Source: Larix kaempferi
Taxonomy: Eukaryota; Streptophyta; Pinopsida; Pinales; Pinaceae
Assembly: GCA_027924585.1 (NCBI GenBank)
Contig: BSBM01000386.1
Span: 1,536,001-1,600,000, forward strand
Reading direction: 5' to 3'
DNA length: 64,000 nt
This document shows positions 1 through 11,782 of this stretch, piece by piece. The position numbers and the translations under genes are program-made. Position 1 is the stretch's first letter; each line of letters begins with the position of its first letter. Below the pieces are notes generated by a model. That model was given only the letters and a program-made list of their open reading frames with translations, searched no databases and was not told the DNA's origin.

Positions 1-330
1 TCTTTAGCAGAGGCAGAGTATCGAGGAGTAGTCAATGCTTGTGTTTAGGAAGTTTGGTTGCAGGGTATTCTAGCAGAGTTTGATATTGGTAGCACCACTT
101 TTACTGTCATATTTTGTGACAATCAAAGTTCTATAAATATATTGATAGATCTGGTTCAGATACAGAGGACCAAACATATCGATATCCACATGCACTACAT
201 CCGAGAGCTTGTGCATGATAGAACCATTGTACTGCAATATTTCCCTACAGAAGAGCAAATTGAGACATCTTCACCAAGAGCTTCACTGAGAAGAAGTTAT
301 ATTACCTTTTTTCACTGTTGGGGGTGATTT
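1..330 (+). pseudogene. Copia pol fragment: RNase H C-terminus
   Basis: Frame 1 reads SLAEAEYRGVVNACV, a TAG stop at 46-48, then EVWLQGILAEF and FCDNQSSINI. This is the distal RNase H domain of a Ty1/copia polyprotein, which degrades the RNA of RNA/DNA hybrids during reverse transcription. It aligns along its length with the RNase H end of the nearly intact Copia element at 46300-46652, so it is the same family. After EEQI one base is missing relative to that copy, shifting the ADIFTKSF motif out of frame. The rest of the element lies left of the window. It is an old decayed copy. Confidence 0.9.
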
Positions 331-530
331 CTACTATGGTGAGGATAGATTATATCCTTCAGTGTTCAGTTTGAGGGGGGGTTTTATTTCCCATTGGGTT
401 TTTCCCTCTTTCCTCACTTAGATTTTTTCTAGCATTTTTCGATTATTTTCTGTATTAGGTGACCTATGGCCTTTGTTGATAGGGCCCTTTTATTATTTTT
501 ATGCCTCCCTGAGATTAGATTAAGGGGGGA
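331..530 (+). other. Copia 3' untranslated region with two purine tracts
   Basis: The segment between the pol stop and the LTR. It matches 46653-46827 of the intact family member. It holds two G-runs after TTGA/TTAA: an upstream tract near 371-381 and the polypurine tract TAAGGGGGGA at 521-530 that abuts the LTR and would prime plus-strand DNA synthesis. Both tracts have a counterpart in the intact copy. Confidence 0.75.
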
Positions 531-1268
531 TTTTGGAGAATTTTCCAACCAAACATCATTTATTTGAGCCTTACAGCTTAATTATCCACTTATCCTAAGT
601 ATTTTGACTCCATCATGTGCTTACATCATCATCAAATCACAGTTTCAGTCAACTAGGCCTCCTCCTATATTCTAGGAGCCAACTGGGCCATCAACTGAGC
701 CTCCTCCTACATTATAGGATCCAACTAGGCCATCATCTGAGCCTCCTCCACCATTCAGAGGGTGATTTGCATGACTAATGCATACTACTCAGTGCAACTG
801 ACAGCATTTACTAGTTTATTCATCCAACTGTTTATACTAGGGCGCCTTACTACACTGTTTGACTTCATCTGGTGTTATTATCACCTACTATTCAGTTAAA
901 CTGCAGACAGAAGGCGCCCTCTCCTATTTTTTGGAAATCAGTTGAGTTCTGCATTGAGTTAGACTTGGTTAGTCAATTTCAGAGTCAGTTAGAGTCAATT
1001 ATTGATTAGTTAAGTGGTTAACTAATGTGCAGAGTGGTGTTAACTTCCTAGTAAGCCACTCTCATGCACCAATTCGAATGACCACCTTTGGAATTAGAAT
1101 TGCTTGGCTTATTGTAGCCATTGTTACAAATTGTAAACTATCTTTTGAGTATATGAGATTATTTTACTGTTGCAAATCTTCTGCGCAATGTTTCCATACA
1201 TTTTGTTGCATGCATCTCTAGTAACTGTTGTGTTTATTCCATAGATCTGTTGTGCTTGAGATTTCACA
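531..1268 (+). mobile_element. Copia 3' LTR, degenerate
   Basis: 738 bp, against 742 bp in the intact copy. The boundaries come from the polypurine tract on the left and from alignment of the end (AGATCTGTTGTGCTTGAG then TTTCACA) with the end of the LTR at 42154. Shared landmarks include CAATTCGAATGACC and the closing AGATCTG(C/T)TGTG. The first dinucleotide is TT instead of TG, a decay change. Divergence from the 41413-47569 family member is high, so this is an old insertion. Its 5' partner LTR and TSD are outside the window. Confidence 0.8.
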
Positions 1269-2342
1269 AGGAGGTCGGGTTTCCCCCTCTGAGACGGATT
1301 GCATGGCCAATGCTACCATCGAATTCAAGGAGGACCTGGGGGTTGAGGCTTCATCACCACCTATTGGAAGGGATTCACACTCGAAGCCCGATTCTTGGTG
1401 CATCGTATACAATCTGAGGAGTGAGGACCTAGAACCCTTTGGGATGCTTTCTATGGGTAATTTTCTTATCTCCTGCTTCCTTCCTCCTTTGTGTAACTTT
1501 ATAGACACTCTTCGTCCCCACATGGGGTTGAACTTAGAGCCCAACCCTCTCGAAGACTTCTCAACCCACTCCCCGCTTATTATTGACTCCCCCTTGTTAT
1601 TTCAATCTAATTTTGACCCCTCCCCACCGCTTTCCATGGGGTCCTTACCCTCACTATACTTCTCCTCTTTGACCCATCCTCTACATACTCACTCTGCTTC
1701 TCCTATTGCGAAGCATTTCTCCATTCTCCCTCGACACTTCACTTATTACCCAACTGACCCAACATCCCCTATTAAACATCTATCCTTTTTGGACATCCCT
1801 GTCTCTGAATCCCTCATTGTCGATCAACCTTTTTCCTTGTTTTTAGACTCACCTTCCAGCCTATCTGACAAGGAATGGGAGGAACCCCATCCTGCGAGCT
1901 CTCCCCTCCTCCCCTTTACTTCACCTCCTTTACCCATACATAAAGGGACCTATATGGACTTGGTTTTCTCACTCTCTCCTAAGTCTGGTCCTAGGATTAA
2001 AGTTTTATAGAGTGTTGTATCGACTGAACTTCATGATTCTGAGGAATGCTTGGATAGTGCATCGAGACCTAGGGTTTTTAGATCGACCTCTTCCCCCCAT
2101 CTTTCTCTAGATAGAATATCCTGTTATCCAATTATATCCCTCCTATTAAAGAAAGTTTCTCTTTTATCTGGATTAGGAAATGGCATCCATCATTCACCAG
2201 TTTCTCTATCCTTGCAACTAAGGGGAAGGTTATCTATTATGGCCTCAACCAAGGCTACAGTGGCGAAGGAAATATGGATAGGAAAGAAAAAAATGATCAT
2301 TGGGAACCTTAGAAAAAGATTTCCCATGAAGGTGGTTACTTA
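1269..2342 (+). pseudogene. LINE ORF1 C-terminal remnant
   Basis: An open frame continues from the Copia LTR through 1269-2010 and encodes a low-complexity, Pro/Ser/Leu-rich stretch (FDPSPPLSMGSLPSLYF and similar). Plant L1-type LINEs carry such a linker after the DUF4283 and zinc-knuckle part of ORF1. The position, directly before the endonuclease that starts at about 2343, is the main support; no domain is recognisable here. The Copia element at the left seems to have inserted into or next to this ORF1. It could also be unrelated low-complexity sequence. Confidence 0.4.
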
Positions 2343-3201
2343 ATGTTATTGATGTCTTTCAACTTCCAAGGGCTAGGGAAACCCTCCAAAAAATATTCCC
2401 TAAAGGGGTTGGTCCTTATTCACCAACCATAGGTGACTATGTTACAAGAAAATATTGTTGTGGGTGAAGTCTTTATCGATGATTTAAAATTGTTGTTGCT
2501 TGGATGGAAATTCTCTATTCTTGACTCTGTAGAGAGGTCTGGTGGATTTGTTATAGGATGGAAATCAAATTAGTTGTTGTGCATGAATTCCTGCACTATA
2601 AGATCTAGTTTGGGAAATACCTTTTTCTCTATATAATTTGGTTGCGATTTTCATAATCTTAATCTATATGGACCCAATACTCACCAACTGGAATACTGAG
2701 AATCATTCTTCAAAATAGTTTTCTTGGAGTAGAAAGGATTCTCATTGGTGGTGACTTAAATTTCTCATTAGGGGAGTTGGAATCATGGGTTATTCATGAT
2801 CATAAAGATCCTATGGTGGATTATTTCATCAAAAAAATCGAGGATGCAAACCTTTTTGATCTACCGTCGATTCCTCTCCGCCCGACCTGGAGGAAGATGA
2901 GGGCTAGAGAAAACTGGATTGCAAAATGGATTTTCCATTTTCAAATCAATGTTGTCTTACTTCATCAAGTTCCTTGTATTAAAAAATGGGTGCGGGAAGG
3001 GGGTAATTCTTATCACTTCCCCATTTTTATGGAATTAGAAGGTGAGCAATGCAAACCACCAAGTCCTTTCAAAATGAATGAAACATGGATTGAATGTGCA
3101 AACTATACAGATCGTGTGAAGTTGACTTGGATACCTTATGATCCCAGTAGCTCACTATTTTTTGTCGTATAGTTCTTGAATAAAATAAAGATGATTAAAT
3201 A
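2343..3201 (+). pseudogene. LINE (L1-type) APE endonuclease domain
   Basis: Reading across frames, the start resembles the plant LINE ORF2 opening (MSFNFQGLGKPSKK, then LKGLVLIHQP and LQEN). The end, 2777-3172, is open and carries GGDLNFSLGELESW just upstream, then RPTWRKMRARENWIAKW and GGNSYHFPIFMELE. These match the AP-endonuclease-like domain that nicks target DNA for target-primed reverse transcription. Several stops and frameshifts make it non-functional. The ORF2 is cut at 3201 by the LTR element at 3202-6025 and resumes at 6031 with the RT region. Confidence 0.8.
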
Positions 3202-3406
3202 TGTTGAGAGGACCCTTTGGGGCCTTAATTGTAATTTTTAAACCTTAATTAATGGATGGTTGGAAGCGGTATAACAACTCCAACCATATTCTTGTTGTAT
3301 AAAATAACTATGAGAATATCAATACAAACAGTTGAATGCATTCGACTAGTACCTTTGTCTTGATTATCTCTATGTGAATGTGCTTACTGTCTGCTTGAAT
3401 ACAACA
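3202..3406 (+). repeat. 5' LTR of the non-autonomous element
   Basis: TGTTGAGAGG start and CAACA end, 205 bp, the same length as the right copy. The following bases (TTGGCATCG) may be the primer binding site but do not clearly match a tRNA 3' end. Confidence 0.85.
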
Positions 3407-4479
3407 TTGGCATCGTTATCATTCTTCAGGTGGTGTGGGTGACAGCAACAACACTTGGATACGGTTCGAACCTGCAAAAGATCGCGAGGAGAAAAGAATC
3501 CCTGCAAGAATCAAAGAAATGAAAATGTTGGTCCGATCATTAATGTGTTGTCGCCAAAGCTGAGTAAATACTACCATGAGTTATGCAAAAAGAAAAGATG
3601 AGATCTGCAGCGGGTGAAGGCAAAAATAAAGAGGAGATCTTGTAGCCGACTAACCAAAAATCTGCTTGCTAGTTTCAAAGCAATCGACTGTCAAGGTGTC
3701 GACCAGAAATCCAATTTTCATTTGGCTCGAAGCGATGGACGCATACAGAACCTGCAAGAAAGTGTAAATACTGCTCATGCGTGAGAAAACTTAGAGATTT
3801 TTCAAAAATATTTACTGCTCGTATGACTTAAAAATGCAGATGCTCAGCAAAATATTAAAGGTGAGGTAATTTTATGAAGCTTCTCTACGACCATCACCGA
3901 ATCTGACACAGGAACTGTATTCCTTGTACATACTATGCTTATGTGTTTGCTCTATTCGGGTGTGCTGTATACATATAAAAAGAAGGAATTATTATTAAAT
4001 ATTGTTGATGTGTTGAAGTGATTTGTCTGCAAATAAAAATCATGAGAGATTATCAATTTCTATGGACTAGACCCTATTTCAAATTCGAAGATACAATAGT
4101 CTTCATAATGGATACCATCATCAACCCTTTTTGATCTATAGCAACCGACCAATATGCTTAGCATTCCATCGACTAAGTCAAATCATTGATCAAATCATGC
4201 AAAGACTACGATTATATTACTCATGGCAGATGGATGAAGACTCCCACTGAGACAGACGACATACCAATAGTTTGTCGGTTGGGAATTCAATTGGCCCATT
4301 GAAAAAAGAAGTATCAACCGACTGGTGAGAGAAGTTTCACGGACTAATTGTTTTCCAACTACCATAGTCCGTCCCCCTGGAAGAAGCGTTGAATAATATT
4401 CAACAATGACTGCTAGAAGAAATGGTGAAGAAATGATTGTCGTTCTTCGATATTGATCATCAACCTGACAGTTTGACCT

Positions 4480-5410
4480 TACATTGCTGTCGACCAACTA
4501 GAATGTACCATTTATTAAAATATACAAATCCTGTCGACTGTCGCGTGGTCGACCAATGCACTCATTGTTCGACTACAACCAGTCATCCAATCAAAGTTAT
4601 GCCCATCGATGAGTTAATTCGAAGGAATGTCGACCCCTTTTATGCTCTTAAAAAGGTATCGTTGATTGTTGCGTAGTTCGATCATGTGAAGAATGAGATT
4701 GCAGTACATGTGGGTACTTTTTTTCATTTTCGTCGATGTGGAAAATAGTCGGTCTAGTCGATATCCTTTTTGGTCGGTTCTTTTAAAGTCCATATTGTTT
4801 AAATATGTGGTCGATAGTTTCATTCGGTTGAGTTACTTTTTGATAAGGTCGATGTTGTAATTACTCGACGAGTTATTTCATGGTAAATAGGGTTGATACC
4901 AAATATGGTTGTTGACAAAGTCACATGTAAATTACGGTCGATGGAAGATGGTTGACATATCAAATAGTCGATATTAAAGTTTGTGTTGATATGGTCGGAA
5001 TTCAAAGTGGTTGGATCACTATCATATTAAAAATATAGTCGAAGTTCGACTTGTAAATTTTCATCGGTTAATATAGTCGAAGCTCAACTTGTAAATTTTG
5101 GTCGGTTTGTAAATTATGGTTGACCATATATGGTCGGTATTACGTTTTGGTCGACATATTACATACGTTGATCAAGGTTGTCAAAATGGATTTAACTGGT
5201 CGAGTCTTTAAAGTGGTCATTTCGTTGTAAAAGAAGTCGGGTCTTTGAAAATTAGTCCAAGTTTTGTATAAAGGGTTGTTCAAGTTTATTGAACCATGCA
5301 TATTCATAAAGTTGTAAATCAAGACATTCTCTTGCCAACCATTGTCATTCGATTCGAGTCGAGTTGATTCGAATCAGTCGGCCACGACCAACATCATACA
5401 TATCAGTCGG
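4480..5410. repeat. TCGA/GTCG-rich interior of the non-autonomous element
   Basis: This stretch is unusually dense in GTCGAC, TCGA and GTCGGT words against an AT-rich background. It includes a local tandem duplication at about 5035-5100 (ATAGTCGAAG, TTCGACTTGT, AAATTTT repeated). It has no coding signal. A CpG-containing word repeated this often is unexpected in decayed methylated plant repeats, where CpG is normally lost. Confidence 0.6.
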
Positions 5411-5820
5411 TGTCGACCACAAGCAGCAAACCATTCATAAACTTGCAGGAAGCCTCACGACAGAAGCTGTCAACAAAGATCATATTCAAGCAGAAGCCAT
5501 CTTGCATCACGCAGTAGAAGAGCTTAATGTTTGATGATGACAAAAGAACACTTGTAATGACCAAGGCCCCCGGTGCTGAAATACATAAACATCTATTTAG
5601 TGTCATTTCAAAAGTTTGAAGGCAGTTGGTGAGATGGTGTAAAGGTAGAGCATGAAAGCCCTTGTAGTTCCTGGACCGATGAAGATGAATTCCAACAGGA
5701 AGGAGAAAGGGTGAGACTCGATTGACCGCTACCAAATTGCTGACAAAGGATAAAGAAATCACAGTTCATGGTTGTGCCTATTTTCTTCGGGACGAAGAAA
5801 GACTTTGTTGGTGGGGGAGA

Positions 5821-6025
5821 TGTTGAGAGGACCCTTCGGGGACTTAATTTTCATTGTTAAACCTTAATTAATGGACGTTTGGAAGCGGTATAACGGCTCC
5901 AACCATATTCTTGTTGTATAAAATAACTATGAGAAGATCAATACAAACAGTTGAATGCATTCGACTCATACCTTTGTCTTGATTATCTCTGTGTGCACGT
6001 ACTTATTGTCTGCTTGAATGCAACA
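5821..6025 (+). repeat. 3' LTR of the non-autonomous element
   Basis: 205 bp, preceded by the purine tract at 5811-5820 and followed by the TSD AAATA. Aligns end to end with 3202-3406. Confidence 0.85.
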
Positions 6026-6030
6026 AAATA

Positions 6031-7507
6031 CATGAGTATAACTTGGGCAGCATAAAGAAGAAGATGCCAGGATATAGAGCTGCGGGATATCAAAGATCAA
6101 TTATCTTTTTTCCACTCTTCTTTTCCGAAGGGTTTATTTCTACTAATAAGAAGAAGGACATTAGGAAGCTCAAAGCTTGAAGGACTTTCCTCCGTGAAGA
6201 GGAGGAAGCTCTACGTATGAAGAGAAGAATCATATGGCTCAAAATCGGAGATGACAATATCAGTTTCTTCCATAATTATTATAGACATTGCATCAACACA
6301 AACACTCTATGGAAGCTGGAATTTGAAAATGGCAAATAGGTATTGGGTTTTAAAGACCTAGCATAGGTGAGGGTTACTCATTTCAATACTTTATTCAAGG
6401 TATATGAATGCTCATCAATAGAATCTATGATGAATATAATTTCCCATTATCCATCAATGCTTGATAATGATATGATACTTTATTTCAACAAAGAGGTTTC
6501 CATGGATGAACTGATAGTTTCTATGAAGGACATGCAAAGTGATAAAATTTTGAGACCAGATGGCTTCCCTGTTGAATTTTTTCAGGTTTTATGGAAGTAT
6601 TTCAGAATGATCTCTTAGAGGTAAATGAAGAGTCCTGAGTAAAGGGTCGGATACTAGTAGCAGTCAATGCCACCTTCATTTCCCTTATCCCAAAGATCGA
6701 CAAATCCTCGTCGATGGACCACTTTAGGCCAATATCTTTATGCAATTGTATATGCAAGATAACTGCTAGAATCATTGCAAATAGGATCGAACTTATTCTA
6801 TCAAAATGTATCTCTACTGAACTATTCACTTTCCTTTAAGGTCAATAGATCCACGACTCTATTGGCATATTACAAGAAGCTATACACTCTGCAAAAATGA
6901 AGCACATTTCAGCAGCAATCATGAAGGTAGAACTCTCCAAGGAATACAATAGGGTTAATTGGACTTTTCTTTGACTAGTACTTTTTAAAGTGGGATTTGA
7001 ACTACCAATGGTGAATTGGATTCATTCTTTTGTTCCATCCATATATAATTTGCAGTACTCATTAATGAATCAGTCTCATCCTTCTTCAGACCTGGAAGAC
7101 GATTAAGGAAAGGTTTTCCTCTTACCCCACTCCTATTTATTCTAATTGTGGAGGGCCTCAACAGATCAATCATATATGCTATAAATATAGGTGGTTTGAA
7201 GGGGATCCATATTGGTGAAATCATATCCATCACTCACCTCATGTTTTTCGATGACATCCTATTATTCACTGATGGATCAAGGAGAGACATCCTAAAGATT
7301 AAAGAGATTCTCAACCACTTTTCTACTACTACAAGTATGATCATTAACGCAGATAGATCATCTATATATGTTTTGAATATTTCACAAGATTCTACTGATT
7401 GGATATTTAGACAATTTGAATTCTCAAGGGATGATATTAATGTGGGGCTAAAATACCTATGGTTTATTATTAAACCCAACGATTATATGAGGAAAGATTG
7501 GGTCTAG
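6031..7507 (+). pseudogene. LINE (L1-type) reverse transcriptase domain
   Basis: This continues the ORF2 interrupted at 3201. Landmarks in order: VSMDELIVSMKDMQSDK with PDGFPVEFFQ (6367-6618), then FRPISLCN, RIELILSKCIS and IHDSIGILQEAIHSAKM across frames (about 6660-6900), then FILIVEGLNR and the catalytic FFDDILLF (7148-7507, canonical FADD). This is the non-LTR reverse transcriptase that copies LINE RNA at the nicked target. Multiple frameshifts and stops show it is dead. The first part (6031-6360) is the poorly conserved linker between endonuclease and RT. Confidence 0.85.
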
Positions 7508-9060
7508 CTGATTAAAATAATTGAAATCAAGCTTAACTTATGGTGTAATAAATGGTTGACACGTGGTGGTAGACTTACCATGGTTCAGTCAGTTCTTGAA
7601 GCAATCCCAATCTACTGGGCATCAATAACTTACATCCATGTGGGCATCATGGAAAGTATCAGAAAATTACGTTTCAATTTTTTTATGGAAAGGCTTGGAG
7701 GATAGAAAGGCAATCCCCTGGATATCTTGGAGGAAATTTTTGCTTCCAAAGGATGTTGTTGGATGGGGCATTAAAGATTATCATTACTTTGATAGAGCTC
7801 TAGCTACCAAGGGTATCTAGTGTTTAATATCAGATGATGGACTCTAGACAAAAGTTATATACCATAAATGCATCTCACCTTTATCTATAGAAGAATGGAT
7901 TAGATCCAGGAATCACACCATAAGGAATGTGTCAAACATGTGGAAGGATATCATTAAATCAATTAACACAATTGGTGACTGGCTAGCATGGGACGTGGGA
8001 TCTGGAAGTCATATAGGGATTGGAAAAGACCCTTGGTTGGGTTGTACAATAGCTCATAGACTTCATGTAGATATGATCGAGCTATTATCTGACCAAGGAA
8101 TCATTTATCCTCATCGGATTCAAGATCGAATAAACACCACAGCTACCTATCAATCTTGGTATAATGCAAATGACCTAGGTTTTACGGAAAAACACCACAG
8201 AATATGGAATCTATATTTAAAATATTTATAGAATAGTATTATTTGGCTTAGCGACAGGGAGGACAAACTTATTTGAATCCGTTATGCTACCGGCGGAACA
8301 TGTCAGTCCATATTGGTTTATTTGGTGGTTATGGAAGAGGAAGGTTGGCCCGATCCTCATCGATTGAATAAGAAGTTATGGATGCTCCAATTCCCATTGA
8401 AGAACAAATTATTTTTATGGATGGAATTGGTTGAGCATGTACCTGTATGGGACAGATTGAGTCACATTCTTGGCATTGGTCCAAGTTGATGTCCTTTATG
8501 TTGTAATGATTCATAGTCCATTATCCACTTATTCATTTCATGTTCGTACTCTATAAATATATGGTGTTATGCTGCACGGTACTAAGCTAAGAATTTCATA
8601 TGGGAAGGTGATAGCCTTGAATTTGATTTTGTGAAAAGGATTAGTAGGGATGATAATGGGGAATACATGGATTTTCCAGCTTTGATCATCTGGGGTATCT
8701 GATTAGCCCATAATAAGGATATATTTGAGGATACCATAATACCTCACCTGGTCTATGAATCAAAGAGTGTGGCTATAATGGATCCTTTCCCACAAACTCT
8801 GACAAACTCTAGCCATATAATTGTTACTAAGGAGCTTATCGACAAATCTGGCAGCTAGTGTTACTTTGACGATGCCTCCCAAGGAAATCCAAGTACCAAT
8901 GGAGCAACTGGTATACTCTATACAACGGACAACAATTGGCATAAATTTGCAGCGGGTATAGGCAGGGCATCTGACAATCATGCTGAGACGATGGCATGAA
9001 AATGACTATCAAGTCGGCATTATCAAAAGGGGTTTAACAACTACAGGTTTTCGAGGATTT
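7508..9060 (+). pseudogene. LINE ORF2 3' part: zf-RVT and RNase H (RVT_3)
   Basis: Downstream of the RT come LTRGGRLTMVQSVLEAIP (about 7555-7610), SNMWKDIIKSINTIGDWLAWDVGSG (7929 on), and a zf-RVT-like segment with FPLKNKLFLWM, CPLCCNDS and IHLFISCS near 8390-8550. At 8855-9000 the reading YFDDASQGNPSTNGATG followed by DNHAETMA fits the RVT_3 type RNase H carried by a subset of plant LINEs. Frame is lost several times. The 3' end and poly(A) tail are not clear; the A-run near 9522-9531 is one candidate end. Confidence 0.7.
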
Positions 9061-9539
9061 TCTTCTTGTAATTAACTAGTTTAGATTAGTAAATCCTCTG
9101 AAAAACATCCATATGAGACCCTTATATGAAGACATTCTCAAATATATAGGCCTGCTACAAAACATCATGTTCCACCATATCTTCAAATAAAGAAATATGG
9201 TGGAAAATGTCGTATCAAAGGCTAGAATATTAATCCAAGATGGCTTTTGGAAGCAGTAGACAAGGGATGATGATACAAAAAATACTATTGATCTTGCTCC
9301 TATTCTTGGATAAATGTTTATTGCTACATAAATCATCCTTTTTTATCTATCATATGATATGAATATTTCTCAAAATTTTCCTTTCAGGGACTATTTATTT
9401 TGAGACAAATATTACTGACTGCTTATCAATATACAAGGATCTGATATAATTTGGAATTAATGTCTCTATTGAACAATGTAATTCATTACTAATGTTAATA
9501 TGAATTACTTTTTTTTTCCTGGAAAAAAAAAGTTCAATA
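9061..9539. other. Unassigned AT-rich DNA after the LINE
   Basis: I see no coding signal. It contains a near-perfect palindrome of T-run, CCTGG, A-run at about 9508-9532. This may mark the LINE 3' end or a simple hairpin. Confidence 0.4.
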
Positions 9540-10589
9540 TGACGTGAATACACAAAAGTTTAATTAATTCTTCTCAATTAACAAACAACTCCATATTGTT
9601 GGCTTTCACACAACAACTTTAATAACAGTTAGCTTTATATAATTGAATTATTATATGTAACTTAGAATTTTGAAATAATTTTAATAAGCCTTGTTTTTTT
9701 TTAATAAATTAATATTTCTATTTATTTTGGTATAAATAAGATTCAACCCTTGCTTTGCATTTGTACTGTATTTTGGGAATTTTGTCTCCAGTGTCTCAAT
9801 TTGCATGTTTTTTTGTGATTATTTACTATTATAAAGTACAATTTGTTTTACCAAAAAATTAGCATCTTTAGTTGTTTAAACTCACTTGCTAACTACTTCA
9901 ACATAGTCATCATATCAATGATATAATGTCTTTGTTTTTTCTTCACTAATATTTGACATTCTTACTAAGGAATTCTTTTCTAAATACAAAATCATGACAA
10001 ATATGTCAATCATAAAAGTTTAATTTAACTAAAACATCATAGTCAATCGACCATACTCTCATTTACTATTGTTTCATCATAGTCCAACATTTGGTTGTCA
10101 AGTTATCAATCACATTTGGTAAGAAAGGAAAATAAGAGAAATTCACAAACCAATGATTAATAAGTTTAAGATCACCCTAAGTATTCATCAACTAAAACCA
10201 ATCAATCATGAAGATCACATAAATAATTTCATTATGACCTTTTTGAAATATGCATCAACATATTGAAGAACAATGTATTTTGGTTTCTATCTAAAAATAA
10301 AAATACATTTTTTTTTCCGAGGAAAGAAAAAACTAATTTCATTATGATGTTGATGTCATCCATTATAATTTCAATTTTCTACCGCACATAACCCTTTCTA
10401 AGATCTTAAAATGTATGTCCCAAATTTTACAGGGAAAATTTATTTAGCTCTCATTCATTTTTTTCAAGAATCTAGCTCTCATTCATTTATATTGGCCAAA
10501 ATATTTCTAGTCCCATTGTCAATGCAATGTTTTATTATTGAGAAGTTCACTTAACTTACTAATCAATGTTTCAGAGAAGCATATGATTA

Positions 10590-10788
10590 CTTTCTTTTTT
10601 TATTTCCAATAAGCAATCTTCGAGTACTTCCCCATGCTTCATGGATGGTAAACAGGGTAAACTATTAACTCTAATTACAGAGCCTAACCCCAAGGAGGTC
10701 AAGAGAGTCGAACCTGTGACATCCTCAACTTTAAGGGAGATAGATCTCATGTCTAGCTCATGACCACTTAAACTAACCCTAGAGACTT
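10590..10788 (-). mobile_element. tRNA-derived SINE-like element (shared by R1 and R2)
   Basis: On the minus strand the head has a good RNA polymerase III A box TAGTTTAAGTGG (10764-10775) and B box GGTTCGACTCT (10704-10714), 49 nt apart. The tail at the left end is A-rich (AAATAAAAAAAGAAAG on minus). It is flanked by 13 bp imperfect direct repeats AAGCATATGATTA (10577-10589) and AAGCATATAATTA (10789-10801), as expected of a target-site duplication. R2 carries the same insertion at 61343-61554, so it predates the R1/R2 duplication. Confidence 0.75.
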
Positions 10789-11050
10789 AAGCATATAATT
10801 ATAGTTAATATAACAATTCTTACAGATAAACTATAAGTATTTACACTCTTCCAGTGGTTTCCACTATCAATATCATTCTTCCATTGACTTACATACACCA
10901 AATTTACCCTTAAGCTAACCCTAGAGACTTAAGCATATGATTATAGTTAATATAAGAATTCTCATAAATAAACTATAAGTATTCACACTCTTCCACTAGT
11001 TTCTGGTATCACAATCATTCTTCCATTGACTTACATACACCAAATTTACA
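10775..11050. repeat. Tandem duplication of ~139 bp inside R1
   Basis: The block CTAACCCTAGAGACTTAAGC through ATTCTTCCATTGACTTACAT occurs twice, starting near 10774 and again near 10914. R2 has one copy at the matching place, so this duplication arose in R1 after the two copies separated. Confidence 0.7.
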
Positions 11051-11571
11051 TGTAATTCTTGATAAATCATGATCATTCTTCCATTGACTTACATACACTA
11101 AATTTACATGTAATTCTTGGCAATTGCCCAAAAGGCTTATTAATCAAAGTTTTTATTCGGAACTTTGTTTAAGTTTCTAAGATCGATTAGTTCTCATCAA
11201 ATAAATTACCTTTCTTGATTTCCTACATTTATTTATATTAGATTATTTAGAACAAAGAAACACATACTCTTAGTCATTGTTAAGTAAAGTGTTATAATTC
11301 CATTTTATTCCTTCATGATTATTCCTCTCCATGTCTTGAATGCCCCATTTCCTAAGCATACTCAAGTGATTTATGTTTGTTCTCATAGTTTACATATTAA
11401 CAATTTAAACCCCATTTCTAAGCCTACTCAAATAATTTATATTTTTTTAACAATTTAAGTTAGTTAATAACTTACCCAATAGCAACGAATACAAATTTAT
11501 TTCTCAACCCATGCACGTATTAGGTCATGTCCTATCTTATATCTAAATGCTAGATATCCTATCTTTAATTT

Positions 11572-11782
11572 ATTTTTCTTTCAAATGATGGATCACCATT
11601 TGTTAGAGGGTTACATCCATCAGGAAATTTCGAATACCTGTTATTCTGGAGAATCAAGGTCTAGCCAGCATTACATAGTCAAAGTCAGCTCCCAAGGAGC
11701 AAGTATCACAAGCGAGATTTGAACCTGGGTGAGGATGACAACAACATTCCTCCCAATACCTGATCTACACTTAATTGACAAA
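11572..11782 (-). mobile_element. SINE-like insertion specific to R1
   Basis: 211 bp absent from R2. R2 reads straight through at about 62117-62150 (TATCCTATCTCCAATTTATA). The insertion is flanked by 14 bp repeats CCTATCTTTAATTT (11558-11571) and CCTATCTCTAATTT (11783-11796). On the minus strand it contains a pol III B-box-like CCAGGTTCAAATCTC and ends in an A-rich tail (TTTGAAAGAAAAATA). The A box is not clear. The empty site plus TSD plus A tail support a retroposed short element. Confidence 0.75.

Larger units (their letters stand above)
3202..6025 (+). mobile_element. Non-autonomous LTR element (TRIM/LARD-like)
   Basis: A 2824 bp element with two 205 bp LTRs (3202-3406 and 5821-6025), both starting TGTTGAGAGGACCC and ending CAACA. 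A 5 bp target-site duplication AAATA lies at 3197-3201 and 6026-6030. A purine tract GTGGGGGAGA directly precedes the right LTR, giving plus orientation. The LTRs differ at about 18 of 205 positions by eye, so the insertion is old. The interior has no recognisable gag or pol, only short ORFs, so it must have been mobilised in trans. It splits the LINE between endonuclease and RT. Confidence 0.88.

Noticed and set aside
4195-5762. Several minus-strand ORFs of 60-119 codons inside the non-autonomous LTR element
   Set aside because: No recognisable domain, no shared frame and no conserved order; ORFs of this size are expected by chance.
9076-9336. 86-codon minus-strand ORF after the LINE
   Set aside because: No domain, next to a decayed LINE 3' end; likely chance.
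9508-9532. Near-perfect T-run/CCTGG/A-run palindrome as an RNA terminator or regulatory hairpin
   Set aside because: Similar T/A-run palindromes recur in R1 and R2 (near 10305 and 61063); simple-sequence origin is more likely than a regulatory site.
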